From: Calditrichota bacterium
Lineage (GTDB): Bacteria > Calditrichota > Calditrichia > Calditrichales > J004
Direction: 5' to 3'
DNA length: 61,624 nt
Assembly: GCA_024277115.1 (NCBI GenBank)
Contig: JAJRVW010000092.1
Coordinates: 1-61,624 of the forward strand
Part shown: positions 17,939-26,297 of the stretch, piece after piece
How the letters are laid out: every line of letters begins with the position of its first letter
Numbering within the stretch: the first letter of the stretch is position 1
The notes under the pieces: model-generated
What the model was told of the DNA's origin: nothing
Database searches by the model: none
Seen by the model: the letters and a program-made list of their open reading frames with translations, nothing else
Translations under genes and position numbers: made by a program

Positions 17939-18047
17939 ATGCTCTGATATTCAAATATGATTCTTCTTTAGATTAAAATTGCCTTGCTGGCAATTATGTT
18001 TCGACTGACTCGCTCCTAAACGAACTAATATATATTTTTACAAATGA

Positions 18048-18075
18048 TTCCATCACCATTAAAAGTGATGGAATC
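18048..18075 (+). terminator. Hairpin just before the PNP gene
   Basis: GATTCCATCAC (18048-18058) and GTGATGGAATC (18065-18075) form a perfect 11-bp stem with a 6-nt loop, followed by TGTTTATAT. The stem ends 9 nt before the ATG at 18085, where a ribosome-binding site would normally lie. It may end the upstream transcript, act as a leader structure, or both. Confidence 0.55.
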
Positions 18076-18084
18076 TGTTTATAT

Positions 18085-18930
18085 ATGGAAAATGCAATGT
18101 ATTTTGATATAAGCTCTTATCGAAAAAAAATTTCTGAGGCAAGGACATTTTTAAAAAATAAGATTGATTTTAAGCCTCGGGTAGGTATTATTCTTGGTTC
18201 CGGTCTTGGAGGCCTGGTTAAAGAAATCGAAATAAGCCAAACTTTTAATTATGAGGATATTCCGAATTTTCCGCTTTCCACGGTTGAAAGCCATGCAGGT
18301 AAATTACTGTTTGGTAAACTGGGCGGGAAAAATATCGTGGCCATGCAAGGGCGCTTTCATTTTTATGAAGGCTACAGTATGCAGGAAATTGTTTTTCCTG
18401 TACGGGTGATGAAAGAGTTGGGTGTGGACACTCTAATCATTTCCAATGCTTGTGGCGGACTTAACCCACAATTTGCTGCCGGGGATATAATGGTAATCGA
18501 AGACCATATTAACCTGCTCGGTGGCAATCCTTTAATCGGGCCCAATATGGATGAATATGGTCCGAGGTTTCCCGATATGTCCGAACCGTACTCCAAAAAA
18601 CTCATTGCTTTAACCGAGCAAACGGCCATTGAAAATAAAATCGTTTTAAGAAAAGGCGTTTACGTTGCTGTAAGCGGCCCTAACCTGGAAACACGCGCTG
18701 AGTATCGTTTTCTTAGGACTATAGGCGCGGATGTTGTGGGCATGTCCACCATCCCGGAAAATATTGCAGCCGTGCAAATGGGAATGGATGTTTTAGCCTT
18801 TTCCGTGATAACCGACGAATGTTTCCCGGATGCGTTGAAAGCAGTAGATGTACAAGAGATTTTAGCTACTGCGGCAAAAGCAGAGCCTAAACTTACATTA
18901 ATAATGAAAGAAGTAATCGAACAGCTATAA
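18085..18930 (+). CDS. punA: Purine-nucleoside phosphorylase (trimeric type)
   Basis: This 281-residue enzyme splits purine nucleosides with phosphate for base salvage. Motifs of the trimeric PNP/MTAP family are GSGLGG at about residues 36-41 (phosphate site), AMQGRFHFYEGY with the catalytic-site His, ISNACGGLNP, and SGPNLETRAEYRFLRTIGADVVGMSTIPE. At the base-specificity position, where human PNP has Asn243, the sequence reads VITDECFPD, with Asp. The Asn-to-Asp change in human PNP is known to permit 6-aminopurines, so adenosine may be accepted here. No other purine-salvage gene is adjacent. The start at ATG 18085 lies right after a hairpin and has no clear Shine-Dalgarno sequence; a second ATG at 18097 is possible. 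Confidence 0.93.
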   Translation: MENAMYFDISSYRKKISEARTFLKNKIDFKPRVGIILGSGLGGLVKEIEISQTFNYEDIPNFPLSTVESHAGKLLFGKLGGKNIVAMQGRFHFYEGYSMQEIVFPVRVMKELGVDTLIISNACGGLNPQFAAGDIMVIEDHINLLGGNPLIGPNMDEYGPRFPDMSEPYSKKLIALTEQTAIENKIVLRKGVYVAVSGPNLETRAEYRFLRTIGADVVGMSTIPENIAAVQMGMDVLAFSVITDECFPDALKAVDVQEILATAAKAEPKLTLIMKEVIEQL

Positions 18931-18940
18931 AACTTATTGA

Positions 18941-19011
18941 AGCGATGCCATCACTTTCTTAAATTAACGGGATATGTAAAAAAATAAGTTAGTGGTAACA
19001 TCGCTTTTTTT
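18941..19011 (+). terminator. Terminator between the PNP gene and ileS
   Basis: AGCGATG pairs with CATCGCT, then after a small internal loop ATCAC pairs with GTGGT, closing a long loop of about 37 nt. A run of seven T follows (19004-19010). It fits an intrinsic terminator. I found no T-box specifier or AGGGUGGAACCGCG-like sequence that would make it an ileS riboswitch. Confidence 0.6.
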
Positions 19012-19062
19012 ATTGAAACGACTTAACTCCAAAATTCCTATTTAAAATACAGGTTACACATT

Positions 19063-22000
19063 ATGTTTCGTGAAGTATCAAAACAAAGTCTGGCACAGCG
19101 TGAAGAACAAATCCTGAAAAGATGGCAGGAAGAGAAAATATTTGAAAAAAGCCTTGAACAAAGTAAAGAGAGGCCATCGTATATTTTTTATGAAGGGCCG
19201 CCAACGGCCAATGGTAAGCCGGGCATCCATCATGTAATGGCGCGTACCATTAAAGATGTTGTGTGCCGTTATAAAGCAATGAAAGGCTTCCATGTTCCAC
19301 GCAAAGCAGGATGGGACACACATGGCCTGCCGGTAGAGATTGCCGTTGAAAAAGAACTTGGGCTTACACAGAAAAATCAGATTGAAGAGTTTGGCATCGA
19401 TAAGTTTAACAAAGCCTGTCGTGATTTGGTCAATAAACACATCGATATGGCCGATGGCTGGCGCACGCTTACCGACCGTATGGGTTACTGGCTCGATCTT
19501 GACCATCCCTATGTTACCTATAAAAACGAATACATCGAATCGGTGTGGTGGGCCATCAAACAGATTTATGATAAGGGCCTGATCTACAAAGGGTTTAAAA
19601 TTGTACCACAATCACCCACGATTGAAACGCCGCTGAGTTCGCACGAACTATCTTTGGGTTACAAAGATGTGAAAGACCCCAATTGTTTTGTAAAAGTTAA
19701 AATTGTTGATACAAAAAACCCTGATTTTGTCGATGCGCAATTGATGATCTGGACCACGACACCGTGGACGCTTATTTCCAATGTGGCCGTGGCGGTTGGC
19801 GAAGAAATTGAATATGTTCTTGTGCAAAATAAGCGGCAAATCAAATCGGGTGATAAAAAAATTGAAAAGGAAGATAAGCTGATCCTTGCCAAGGAGCGTC
19901 TTTCGGTTTTGGATGGCGATTATGAAATCCTCTCAACATTTCCCGGCAGCGCGCTTTTAGGCGTCGTTTATGAGCAGATGTTTGATTATGTCGAAATAGA
20001 CCGTAATGAAAAGCCAAATGCATTAACTGTTCTTCCGGCGGATTTTGTTTCCACCTCCGATGGTACGGGCATTGTACACATGGCACCTGCTTTTGGCGCG
20101 GACGATTACGAAATGTCCCGTAAATTTGATTTACCCTTTTTGCAGCCGGTAACACCCGGCGGCCGTTTTACCGAGGGTATCGGTGAGTTCTCCAACAGGC
20201 CTGTTAAAACCTTTACGTATGGTGATGGACACACCGAGCAAGGGGTTGATAAAGATGTGCTCTATGCCCTCAAGAAGATGGATAAACTCTATCGCTCAAC
20301 AATGGATTATGTACACAGTTATCCGCATTGCTGGCGTACCGAGAATCCGATCATCTATTATGCGCGCTCGTCCTGGTTTGTAAAATCGCCCGAATACAAG
20401 GACACAATGTATAAACTAAACCAGGAAATAAACTGGCAACCGCCGGAAATTGGCTCAGGGCGATTTGGCAACTGGTTAAAAGATGCCAAAGAATGGTCAC
20501 TTTCGCGCGATCGTTTTTGGGGCTCGCCTTTGCCGATCTGGGTTGAGGAAGACGGGGAAGATCATTTTGCCATCGGTTCCATCGAAGAGCTAAAACAGGG
20601 AACCTATGTTAAAAAAGACGGGACAAAAATCCCTGTGAGTGAAATGGGCGATGAAATTGATCTGCACCGGCCTTTTGTTGACAATGTTATCTTTGAAAAA
20701 GAGGGCAAAGTTTACAAGCGTACATCGGAAATTATTGATGTGTGGTTCGATTCCGGCTCTATGCCATTTGCACAATTGCATTACCCGTTTGAAAATAAAG
20801 AACTTTTTGAGAAAAGTTTCCCGGCCGATTTTATTGCTGAAGGGGTTGACCAGACCCGTGGTTGGTTTTATACTTTGCATAATATCTCAACGGTTTTATT
20901 TGGTAAACCGGCTTTTAAAAACATCATTGTAAACGACCTTATTTTGGACAAGCAGGGCCAGAAGATGAGCAAGTCTAAAGGCAATGTTGTTTTTCCAAAC
21001 GAGATGATGGATAAATACGGGGCCGATGCGTTGCGCTGGTATTTTATGTCGGCCAGCCCACCGTGGATACCAAAAAAGTTTGATGAAGATGGTGTAGCGG
21101 AAGTCCAGAGAAAATTTTTAAATACGTTGCTAAATACGTACTCCTTTTTCGTCCTCTATGCAAATATTGATAATTTTAATCCGGATGATGAATTAATTCC
21201 GATTGAACAACGGGCTGAGATCGATCGCTGGATCCTATCCAGGTTATACTCTGTAACCGAGAAAACGACTGAATATCTGGATAATTATGATCTTACAAAA
21301 TCGGCGCGCCTGATATCTGAATATGTAATTGATGATGTATCCAACTGGTATGTGCGGCGTAACCGTCGTCGTTTCTGGAAATCGGAAGCAGGAAATGATA
21401 AACTGGCAGCCTATCAGACCTTGTATGAGGTTTTAGTTACGGTCACAAAACTGATCGCGCCCTTTGCACCGTTTTTGAGCGATGAAATTTTTATGAACCT
21501 TAACCGTGATAGCGCCGTAAAAAGCGTTCATCATGTTTCATTTCCGGATGTTGGAGAAAATCGTCAAAAATATATTGACAGAGAGCTCGAAGATAAAATG
21601 ATGCTTGCACAGTCGATAGTTTCCAACGCACGGGCTTTGCGTAACGAAGCACAAATCAGGGTACGGCAGCCATTGAGCGAGCTTGCTATTTTTAGTTCAC
21701 AAAAAACAGACTACAAATATATCGATGAGATGCAATCGATTATTACGGAAGAACTAAATGTAAAATCTATTAATCTTGTTGAAGATCAGGATGAGATTGT
21801 ATCGCTGCAGGCCAAACCAAACTTTAAGCAACTTGGGGCACGCGCCGGAAAATTAATGGGGAAACTTTCGGGGATAATAAAAGGATTTTCTGCCGAGGAA
21901 GTGAACGACTATTTGAAGAAAGGCGAACTGAGTATTTTTATTGACGGGCATGAATTTTTGCTTCAGGAAAATGATGTTGAAATTGTAACTGAACCACGGG

Positions 22001-22332
22001 AAGGCTTTGTGGCACAAAAGGACAAAGGCCTGATAATCGCCCTTAACACACATTTAAGCGAGGAATTATTAACGGAAGGATTTGCCAGGGAGTTTGTTAA
22101 TCGTATTCAAAACCTGCGTAAAGAAGCGGGCTTTGAAGTAATTGATCATATAATTATCGAAGTAGAATATTCTGACGATGGTCTAAAACGGAAACTCAAT
22201 CATCAAAATGAATATATTTGCAATGAAACCTTGGCGGATGAACTAAAATTTGGTAAATTAACTGCACCTTTTAAACAAGATATTTCAATTGATGAAACTA
22301 CATTGAAAATTGGTTTATTAAAGGTTAGTTAA
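19063..22332 (+). CDS. ileS: Isoleucyl-tRNA synthetase (eukaryote-like type)
   Basis: IleRS charges tRNA-Ile in the cytoplasm. The 1089-residue length and the motif form PTANGKPGIHHVMARTIKD (HIGH region) fit the eukaryote-like IleRS2 class, which is known for mupirocin tolerance. Also visible: RKAGWDTHGLPVE, the CP1 editing domain (WTTTPWTLISN, GTGIVHMAPAFGADD), WSLSRDRFWGSPLP, DQTRGWFYTLH, KMSKSKGN (class I KMSKS), and the anticodon-binding region WYVRRNRRRFW. The C-terminal zinc-finger of the bacterial type is absent, as expected for this class. Only a 16-bp gap separates it from the DksA-like gene, so ileS, dksA-like, lspA and rluD form one operon. Confidence 0.97.
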   Translation: MFREVSKQSLAQREEQILKRWQEEKIFEKSLEQSKERPSYIFYEGPPTANGKPGIHHVMARTIKDVVCRYKAMKGFHVPRKAGWDTHGLPVEIAVEKELGLTQKNQIEEFGIDKFNKACRDLVNKHIDMADGWRTLTDRMGYWLDLDHPYVTYKNEYIESVWWAIKQIYDKGLIYKGFKIVPQSPTIETPLSSHELSLGYKDVKDPNCFVKVKIVDTKNPDFVDAQLMIWTTTPWTLISNVAVAVGEEIEYVLVQNKRQIKSGDKKIEKEDKLILAKERLSVLDGDYEILSTFPGSALLGVVYEQMFDYVEIDRNEKPNALTVLPADFVSTSDGTGIVHMAPAFGADDYEMSRKFDLPFLQPVTPGGRFTEGIGEFSNRPVKTFTYGDGHTEQGVDKDVLYALKKMDKLYRSTMDYVHSYPHCWRTENPIIYYARSSWFVKSPEYKDTMYKLNQEINWQPPEIGSGRFGNWLKDAKEWSLSRDRFWGSPLPIWVEEDGEDHFAIGSIEELKQGTYVKKDGTKIPVSEMGDEIDLHRPFVDNVIFEKEGKVYKRTSEIIDVWFDSGSMPFAQLHYPFENKELFEKSFPADFIAEGVDQTRGWFYTLHNISTVLFGKPAFKNIIVNDLILDKQGQKMSKSKGNVVFPNEMMDKYGADALRWYFMSASPPWIPKKFDEDGVAEVQRKFLNTLLNTYSFFVLYANIDNFNPDDELIPIEQRAEIDRWILSRLYSVTEKTTEYLDNYDLTKSARLISEYVIDDVSNWYVRRNRRRFWKSEAGNDKLAAYQTLYEVLVTVTKLIAPFAPFLSDEIFMNLNRDSAVKSVHHVSFPDVGENRQKYIDRELEDKMMLAQSIVSNARALRNEAQIRVRQPLSELAIFSSQKTDYKYIDEMQSIITEELNVKSINLVEDQDEIVSLQAKPNFKQLGARAGKLMGKLSGIIKGFSAEEVNDYLKKGELSIFIDGHEFLLQENDVEIVTEPREGFVAQKDKGLIIALNTHLSEELLTEGFAREFVNRIQNLRKEAGFEVIDHIIIEVEYSDDGLKRKLNHQNEYICNETLADELKFGKLTAPFKQDISIDETTLKIGLLKVS

Positions 22333-22348
22333 ATAGAAGGAGATAAAA

Positions 22349-22726
22349 ATGGCAAAAATGAGTAAAAAGGATTTAGAATTTTTTAAGGATTTACTTCTAA
22401 AAAAGAAGAAAAAAGCACAAAAAAACCTTGAGTATTTAAAATCAACCGTTCTGGATTCTACTACAAAAGAAGCCTCCGGTGATCATTCATCCTATTCTTT
22501 CCACATGGCCGATCAGGGCACAGATGCGATGGAACGTGAAAAGGCGTTTATGTTTGCTGCCCGTGACGAGAAATTTATCAAGCAGATTGATGAAGCCCTG
22601 GAACGTATTGAAAATGAAACGTATGGTATTTGCAGGGTTACAGGGAAATTAATTCAAAAAGAACGCTTAATGGCCGTACCTACAACAAATATAAGCGTGG
22701 ATGCAAAAAAGGCGGATCAGAAATAA
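22349..22726 (+). CDS. TraR/DksA-family zinc-finger-like protein
   Basis: This 125-residue protein resembles DksA-type regulators that bind in the RNA polymerase secondary channel: an N-terminal helical hairpin, then DEALERIENETYGICRVTGKLIQKERLMAVP. Only one of the four usual knuckle cysteines remains (YGIC). The same reduced form is widespread in Bacteroidetes homologues, so it is a lineage trait rather than a break. The ATG at 22349 has AGAAGGAGA upstream. It sits between ileS and lspA, an arrangement seen in many FCB genomes. Confidence 0.87.
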   Translation: MAKMSKKDLEFFKDLLLKKKKKAQKNLEYLKSTVLDSTTKEASGDHSSYSFHMADQGTDAMEREKAFMFAARDEKFIKQIDEALERIENETYGICRVTGKLIQKERLMAVPTTNISVDAKKADQK

Positions 22727-23308
22727 ATGACCGAAACGAATAAAAAATTTACACTTGTTCACACGGTTATAATTATCTTAACTCTTTTGGGGCTGGACCA
22801 GCTGACAAAATACATCACAAAAACCAATATGCAGCTGGGTGATTCGATACATATTTTAGGTGATTTTTTTAGACTGACCTATGTAGAAAATCCCGGGATG
22901 GCATTTGGTTTAAGGATCGAGAATACGTTTATTTTTTTAGGCCTTTCACTGATTGCCGCCGCGCTCGTTTTTTATTATTTATATAAACTGCGCGACGAAG
23001 TATGGCAGCTTCAATTTGCCATTGCTATGATAGCCGCCGGGGCCATTGGTAATTTGTCAGATCGGTTTATTCGGGGCAGTGTAGTGGATTTTCTCGATTT
23101 CGAGTTTTTTGATATATCCATTCCTAAATTTGAATTATTGGGATTTAACTTTGCCGGATACGATATGACCCGCTGGCCAGTCTTTAATGTGGCCGATATG
23201 GCCGTTTCCGGCGGTATGATGCTTATTTTTGCTTATATCTTATTTTATGGCGACCCACTAAATAAACCTACACAGCCGTCATCAGAATCAACTACAAACC
23301 TTGGATAA
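22727..23308 (+). CDS. lspA: Lipoprotein signal peptidase (signal peptidase II)
   Basis: LspA cleaves lipoprotein signal peptides after diacylglyceryl modification at the inner membrane. The 193-residue protein has four hydrophobic spans and both catalytic-Asp motifs: GAIGNLSDRFIRGSVVDFLDF and FNVADMAVSGG. The loop between them is longer than in E. coli, as in Bacteroidetes. The N-terminal LLGLDQLTKY is also conserved. The start codon follows the DksA-like stop directly (TAAATG), and its end overlaps rluD by 8 nt. Its presence fits the several lipoproteins encoded in this window. Confidence 0.96.
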   Translation: MTETNKKFTLVHTVIIILTLLGLDQLTKYITKTNMQLGDSIHILGDFFRLTYVENPGMAFGLRIENTFIFLGLSLIAAALVFYYLYKLRDEVWQLQFAIAMIAAGAIGNLSDRFIRGSVVDFLDFEFFDISIPKFELLGFNFAGYDMTRWPVFNVADMAVSGGMMLIFAYILFYGDPLNKPTQPSSESTTNLG

Positions 23309-24284
23309 AAAAATCATTAAAATTAATGAAAAAGACGCGGAACAACGCCTGGATACATTTCTTGTAGCGCAGTTTCCGGAAAGAACACGCTCGTATTTTA
23401 CGCGGCATATTAAATTAAATAACATCCTCGTAAATAACGAAAAAGTTAAATCGGGCTATATGCTTCAGGCGGGTGATGAAATCACTTTAGAAATTGTAGA
23501 GCCCACCACCAATTTGGAACCTGCAAATATCCCTCTTGACATTGTGTTTGAAGATAAAGATATAATTGTGGTCAACAAACCTGCCGGCCTTACGGTTCAT
23601 CCCGGAAAAGGAACAGCCGGGGACACACTTGTAAATGCTTTGCTAAACCATACACAGCAGTTGGCGCTAAAAGGGCAGAGCGACAGGCCGGGAATAGTGC
23701 ACCGCCTGGATAAATACACATCAGGGCTGCTTGTTATTGCTAAAAATGACCAGGCACATAATGGTCTGCGTAAACAGTTTGATACAAAAACTATTTCACG
23801 CACATATTGGTCGTTGGTATGGGGCATGCCCAAAGAAAATACAGGCACTGTGCATACTTTTATTGATCGTAGCCGAAAAGATCCGACCAAAATGGCCGTT
23901 ACTAAAAAAGGGCGCGAGGCAATTACCCATTACGAGGTCCGCAAGGATTTTCGCTATTTTTCGCTTATTCAGCTTAAGCTGGAGACAGGCCGTACACACC
24001 AAATACGTCTGCATATGAACTGGCTGGGTTGCCCGGTTGTGGGCGATGGCGATTATAACGGGCGGGATTCACAACTTTCCCGTTTGCCGGCAAATCTTCG
24101 GAAACGTGGCCAGCATCTTTTAAGTTTGGTGCCCAACCAGTTTTTGCATGCCAAAGAATTATCATTTATTCATCCCACCTCAAACGAGATGGTAACTTTT
24201 AAAAGCCCATTGCCAACTAATCTGCAACGTGCTTTAGATAAAGTTCCTGATTTGTTTTTATTACTAGACCTGGGCAATAATTAA
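23301..24284 (+). CDS. rluD: RluD-type 23S rRNA pseudouridine synthase
   Basis: This 327-residue enzyme belongs to the RluA/RluD family that makes pseudouridines in 23S rRNA. An N-terminal S4 RNA-binding domain (about residues 14-75: RLDTFLVAQFPERTRSYFTR) precedes the catalytic domain. The active-site motif is GIVHRLDKYTSGLLVIAKND with the nucleophilic Asp, followed by GRTHQIRLHMNWLGCPVVGD. The start is TTG at 23301, overlapping lspA by 8 nt. It could be RluA- or RluC-like in target choice; the S4 domain and lspA neighbourhood favour RluD. Confidence 0.9.
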   Translation: MDKKIIKINEKDAEQRLDTFLVAQFPERTRSYFTRHIKLNNILVNNEKVKSGYMLQAGDEITLEIVEPTTNLEPANIPLDIVFEDKDIIVVNKPAGLTVHPGKGTAGDTLVNALLNHTQQLALKGQSDRPGIVHRLDKYTSGLLVIAKNDQAHNGLRKQFDTKTISRTYWSLVWGMPKENTGTVHTFIDRSRKDPTKMAVTKKGREAITHYEVRKDFRYFSLIQLKLETGRTHQIRLHMNWLGCPVVGDGDYNGRDSQLSRLPANLRKRGQHLLSLVPNQFLHAKELSFIHPTSNEMVTFKSPLPTNLQRALDKVPDLFLLLDLGNN

Positions 24285-24293
24285 TACACCTGT

Positions 24294-24540
24294 TGTGCTA
24301 ATTAGAAAGAATAGAAATAAAATAGTTTCAACTATATTCATAAAACAGGTCGCTCCGAGGGAGCTTTATGCAAGCTATGGGGATTTTTGTACTACAAATA
24401 GAACGTCCTTTCAGGACTAAATAAAAAATTCCGATAGGAATGAACTATTTGTAGAAAAAAAGGATTCTTATATTCGTAAAAGTTCCATAGGAACGTCCTG
24501 TTTTTTAAGTTTTACAAATATTTCTATTCTAATTCGCACA
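24294..24540. repeat. Nested palindromic intergenic element
   Basis: Three nested inverted repeats are visible between rluD and the converging gene. The outermost pair is TGTGCTAATTAGAA (from 24294) with TTCTAATTCGCACA (to 24540). The next is AAAACAGGTCGCTCC...GGAGCTTT (24342-24366) with AAAAGTTCC...GGAACGTCCTGTTTT (24477-24505), each itself hairpin-forming. The inner pair is CTACAAATAG (24392-24401) with CTATTTGTAG (24445-24454). Between them are further GTCCTTTCAGGAC and TTCCGATAGGAA hairpins. The structure resembles mobile REP/MITE-like elements or a structured RNA. No reading frame is present. Confidence 0.7.
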
Positions 24541-24565
24541 GTGGGTTAACAAGGCATTTTGATAA

Positions 24566-25159
24566 CTATTCAGTAAGCGTTAAATAAATATAACTGCTTA
24601 ATGCCGCAGCCGATATACCCAACATAATATTTGAATACACATCAAAATCGCGGGTTTTTGTATAATAATTATTAAGCTTTGCTAAGCTTGATGCACGTCG
24701 ATAATCCTTGTAATAATCATCCGCTTGCCGTTTTAAATAAAAAGAGAGCCAATTGGCAGCAAGAGCCGAGAGGATCAGGCTGGTTTTAAGTTTGGAGTGT
24801 TTTTGGATGGCAGGCAGATAGACACCTTTTGAGTAATCGGTTCGATTGGGAAGCTGGGAAAAAAGGGAATCCTTGACGGAACTGTTCTCAACGCTAAGTC
24901 TGTAAACCAGAGTATCGGTATTATGAATATCAAGAGTTCCTTCAACTAAAACTGTCGGCCAGCTATAAGAAATCTGTGGACGTGCTTTAAACTTATAATT
25001 ACCTTCATCCAAGCTAATTACCTCACCTGAGTCGATTGTTAAGGAATCGGCTAATTGAATGACCCATTTTTCATCACCACTAAAAATGACAAAACCTGTC
25101 TTCGTTTGGGCCAAGCAAAAGCCAATACTTAGCAAGATTATAAATAAAATTTTAATCAT
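24566..25159 (-). CDS. Hypothetical exported membrane protein
   Basis: I do not recognise this 197-residue protein. It has a signal peptide (FIILLSIGFCLAQ) and a beta-rich region (residues 20-100) with the look of a small PEGA-like domain: VISLDEGNYKFKARPQISYSWP, then VEGTLDIHNTDTLVYRLSV. Two hydrophobic segments follow, one at about 125-142 and one at 173-192 near the C-terminus, with a basic DDYYKDYRRASS stretch between them. It is the last gene of a three-gene leftward operon and overlaps the preceding lipoprotein gene by 8 nt. It likely serves the same envelope function as that protein. Confidence 0.65.
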   Translation of the reverse strand: MIKILFIILLSIGFCLAQTKTGFVIFSGDEKWVIQLADSLTIDSGEVISLDEGNYKFKARPQISYSWPTVLVEGTLDIHNTDTLVYRLSVENSSVKDSLFSQLPNRTDYSKGVYLPAIQKHSKLKTSLILSALAANWLSFYLKRQADDYYKDYRRASSLAKLNNYYTKTRDFDVYSNIMLGISAAALSSYIYLTLTE

Positions 25160-26297
25160 TATTTTCTGCCTTTGTTGAGAAGAGCACTAAAAAATCAGGT
25201 TCGTAAGAAAGGTAGATTTTATCTTTGTAAAAAGCTGCCTGGCTTCCCGGTCTTCCAGGCAATTTAATCGATTGTAAAATCGCCCCGGTTTTTTTATCCA
25301 ATCGGTAAAATATTTTAGATTCTGTACCGACGAGAATTTCTTCTTTGGTGACTAATGGCGACGTGGAGGCAGGTCCATCCAATTGTGTTTGCCATTTTTG
25401 TTTAAGATTAGATTTATCCAGCGCAATCGTTTTTCCGTTTGCCATTATAAAATAGAGTGTTGTGTTATCCAGCGCCGGGGTTTTGAATATGGGGGATTTT
25501 CCACTAAACCGATGTGTTATAATCCCTGCTTTGGTTTCTATCTGAATTATTGAACCGCTGTATGTGGTTATAAAAATATGATTTTTGTTTATCACGGGTG
25601 AGGCATAAACGGCTTCACTCATATTAAGCGTCCAGTTTAAATATCCCGATTGGGGATTGTAATTACTCACCTTTCCATTTTGGCTTGCCACAATTATGTT
25701 TTCATCTATCAATGCAAGATTGTTTAAAATCGGGTCTTTGTAATCTACCTGCCAGACACGCTCGCCATCATTGAGATGATAGGCCGAGATATAACCGTCT
25801 ATTGAGGCATGGATGACATAATTCTGTGTAACAATCGGCGAACTGTTTGATAATTGGCCGTGTATTTCCCATCTCATTTTGCCTGTCAAAACATTGTACG
25901 CAAAAAGCCCTTTTTCCCCTTTGTTGGCGGCAATGTACAGCGTATTGCCGTGTAAAGTGGGGGCTGCGGCAATCCCGGCAGATATGGATAAATCCCGTGA
26001 ATTTGAAAAATCATCCAATGAAATAAAATAGAGGTGCCCGTTCAGGGTAGTGAAAATCAGCTCATTGGAATATTTTAAAAATGATGGGGAAGCGAGGCCA
26101 TGCAAGTCTTCAGACTCAATTATTTTCAAAGAATCAAGGATGCTAAAATCCTGGTAACCATCCCGGGTATAAGATTGTAAGGCGGTAGTTATTGGTTTTT
26201 TCGGTTGAGGCAGAACCTTTTTTATGAGCGGCTTTTGACAGGATAAAACCAGAATTAAACCCAGGAATAGAACGGATACTATTGTTTGTTTACGCAT
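25152..26297 (-). CDS. PQQ-type beta-propeller lipoprotein
   Basis: This 381-residue lipoprotein (lipobox LILVLSC near residue 20) is a WD40/PQQ-like beta-propeller. Blades recur as 'GxLYxxSxDGxLxAlDxxTGxxxWxxxL': FAYNVLTGKMRWEIHG, SAYHLNDGERVWQVDYKD, NYNPQSGYLNWTLNMS, ALDKSNLKQKWQTQL, YRLDKKTGAILQSI. The fold is that of BamB, the scaffold lipoprotein of the outer-membrane assembly machine, but similar propellers serve many roles. The gene upstream (1-nt overlap) encodes a protein with an Omp85-like C-terminal barrel, which makes a complex of the two at the outer membrane plausible. Confidence 0.82.
   Translation of the reverse strand: MRKQTIVSVLFLGLILVLSCQKPLIKKVLPQPKKPITTALQSYTRDGYQDFSILDSLKIIESEDLHGLASPSFLKYSNELIFTTLNGHLYFISLDDFSNSRDLSISAGIAAAPTLHGNTLYIAANKGEKGLFAYNVLTGKMRWEIHGQLSNSSPIVTQNYVIHASIDGYISAYHLNDGERVWQVDYKDPILNNLALIDENIIVASQNGKVSNYNPQSGYLNWTLNMSEAVYASPVINKNHIFITTYSGSIIQIETKAGIITHRFSGKSPIFKTPALDNTTLYFIMANGKTIALDKSNLKQKWQTQLDGPASTSPLVTKEEILVGTESKIFYRLDKKTGAILQSIKLPGRPGSQAAFYKDKIYLSYEPDFLVLFSTKAENND

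Noticed and set aside
18941-19011. T-box riboswitch before ileS
   Set aside because: Only a terminator-like stem is present; no specifier loop or antiterminator T-box sequence is visible.
22349-22726. DksA-like protein damaged by loss of zinc cysteines
   Set aside because: The single-Cys form with this exact YGICRxTGKLI pattern is normal in Bacteroidetes-type homologues.
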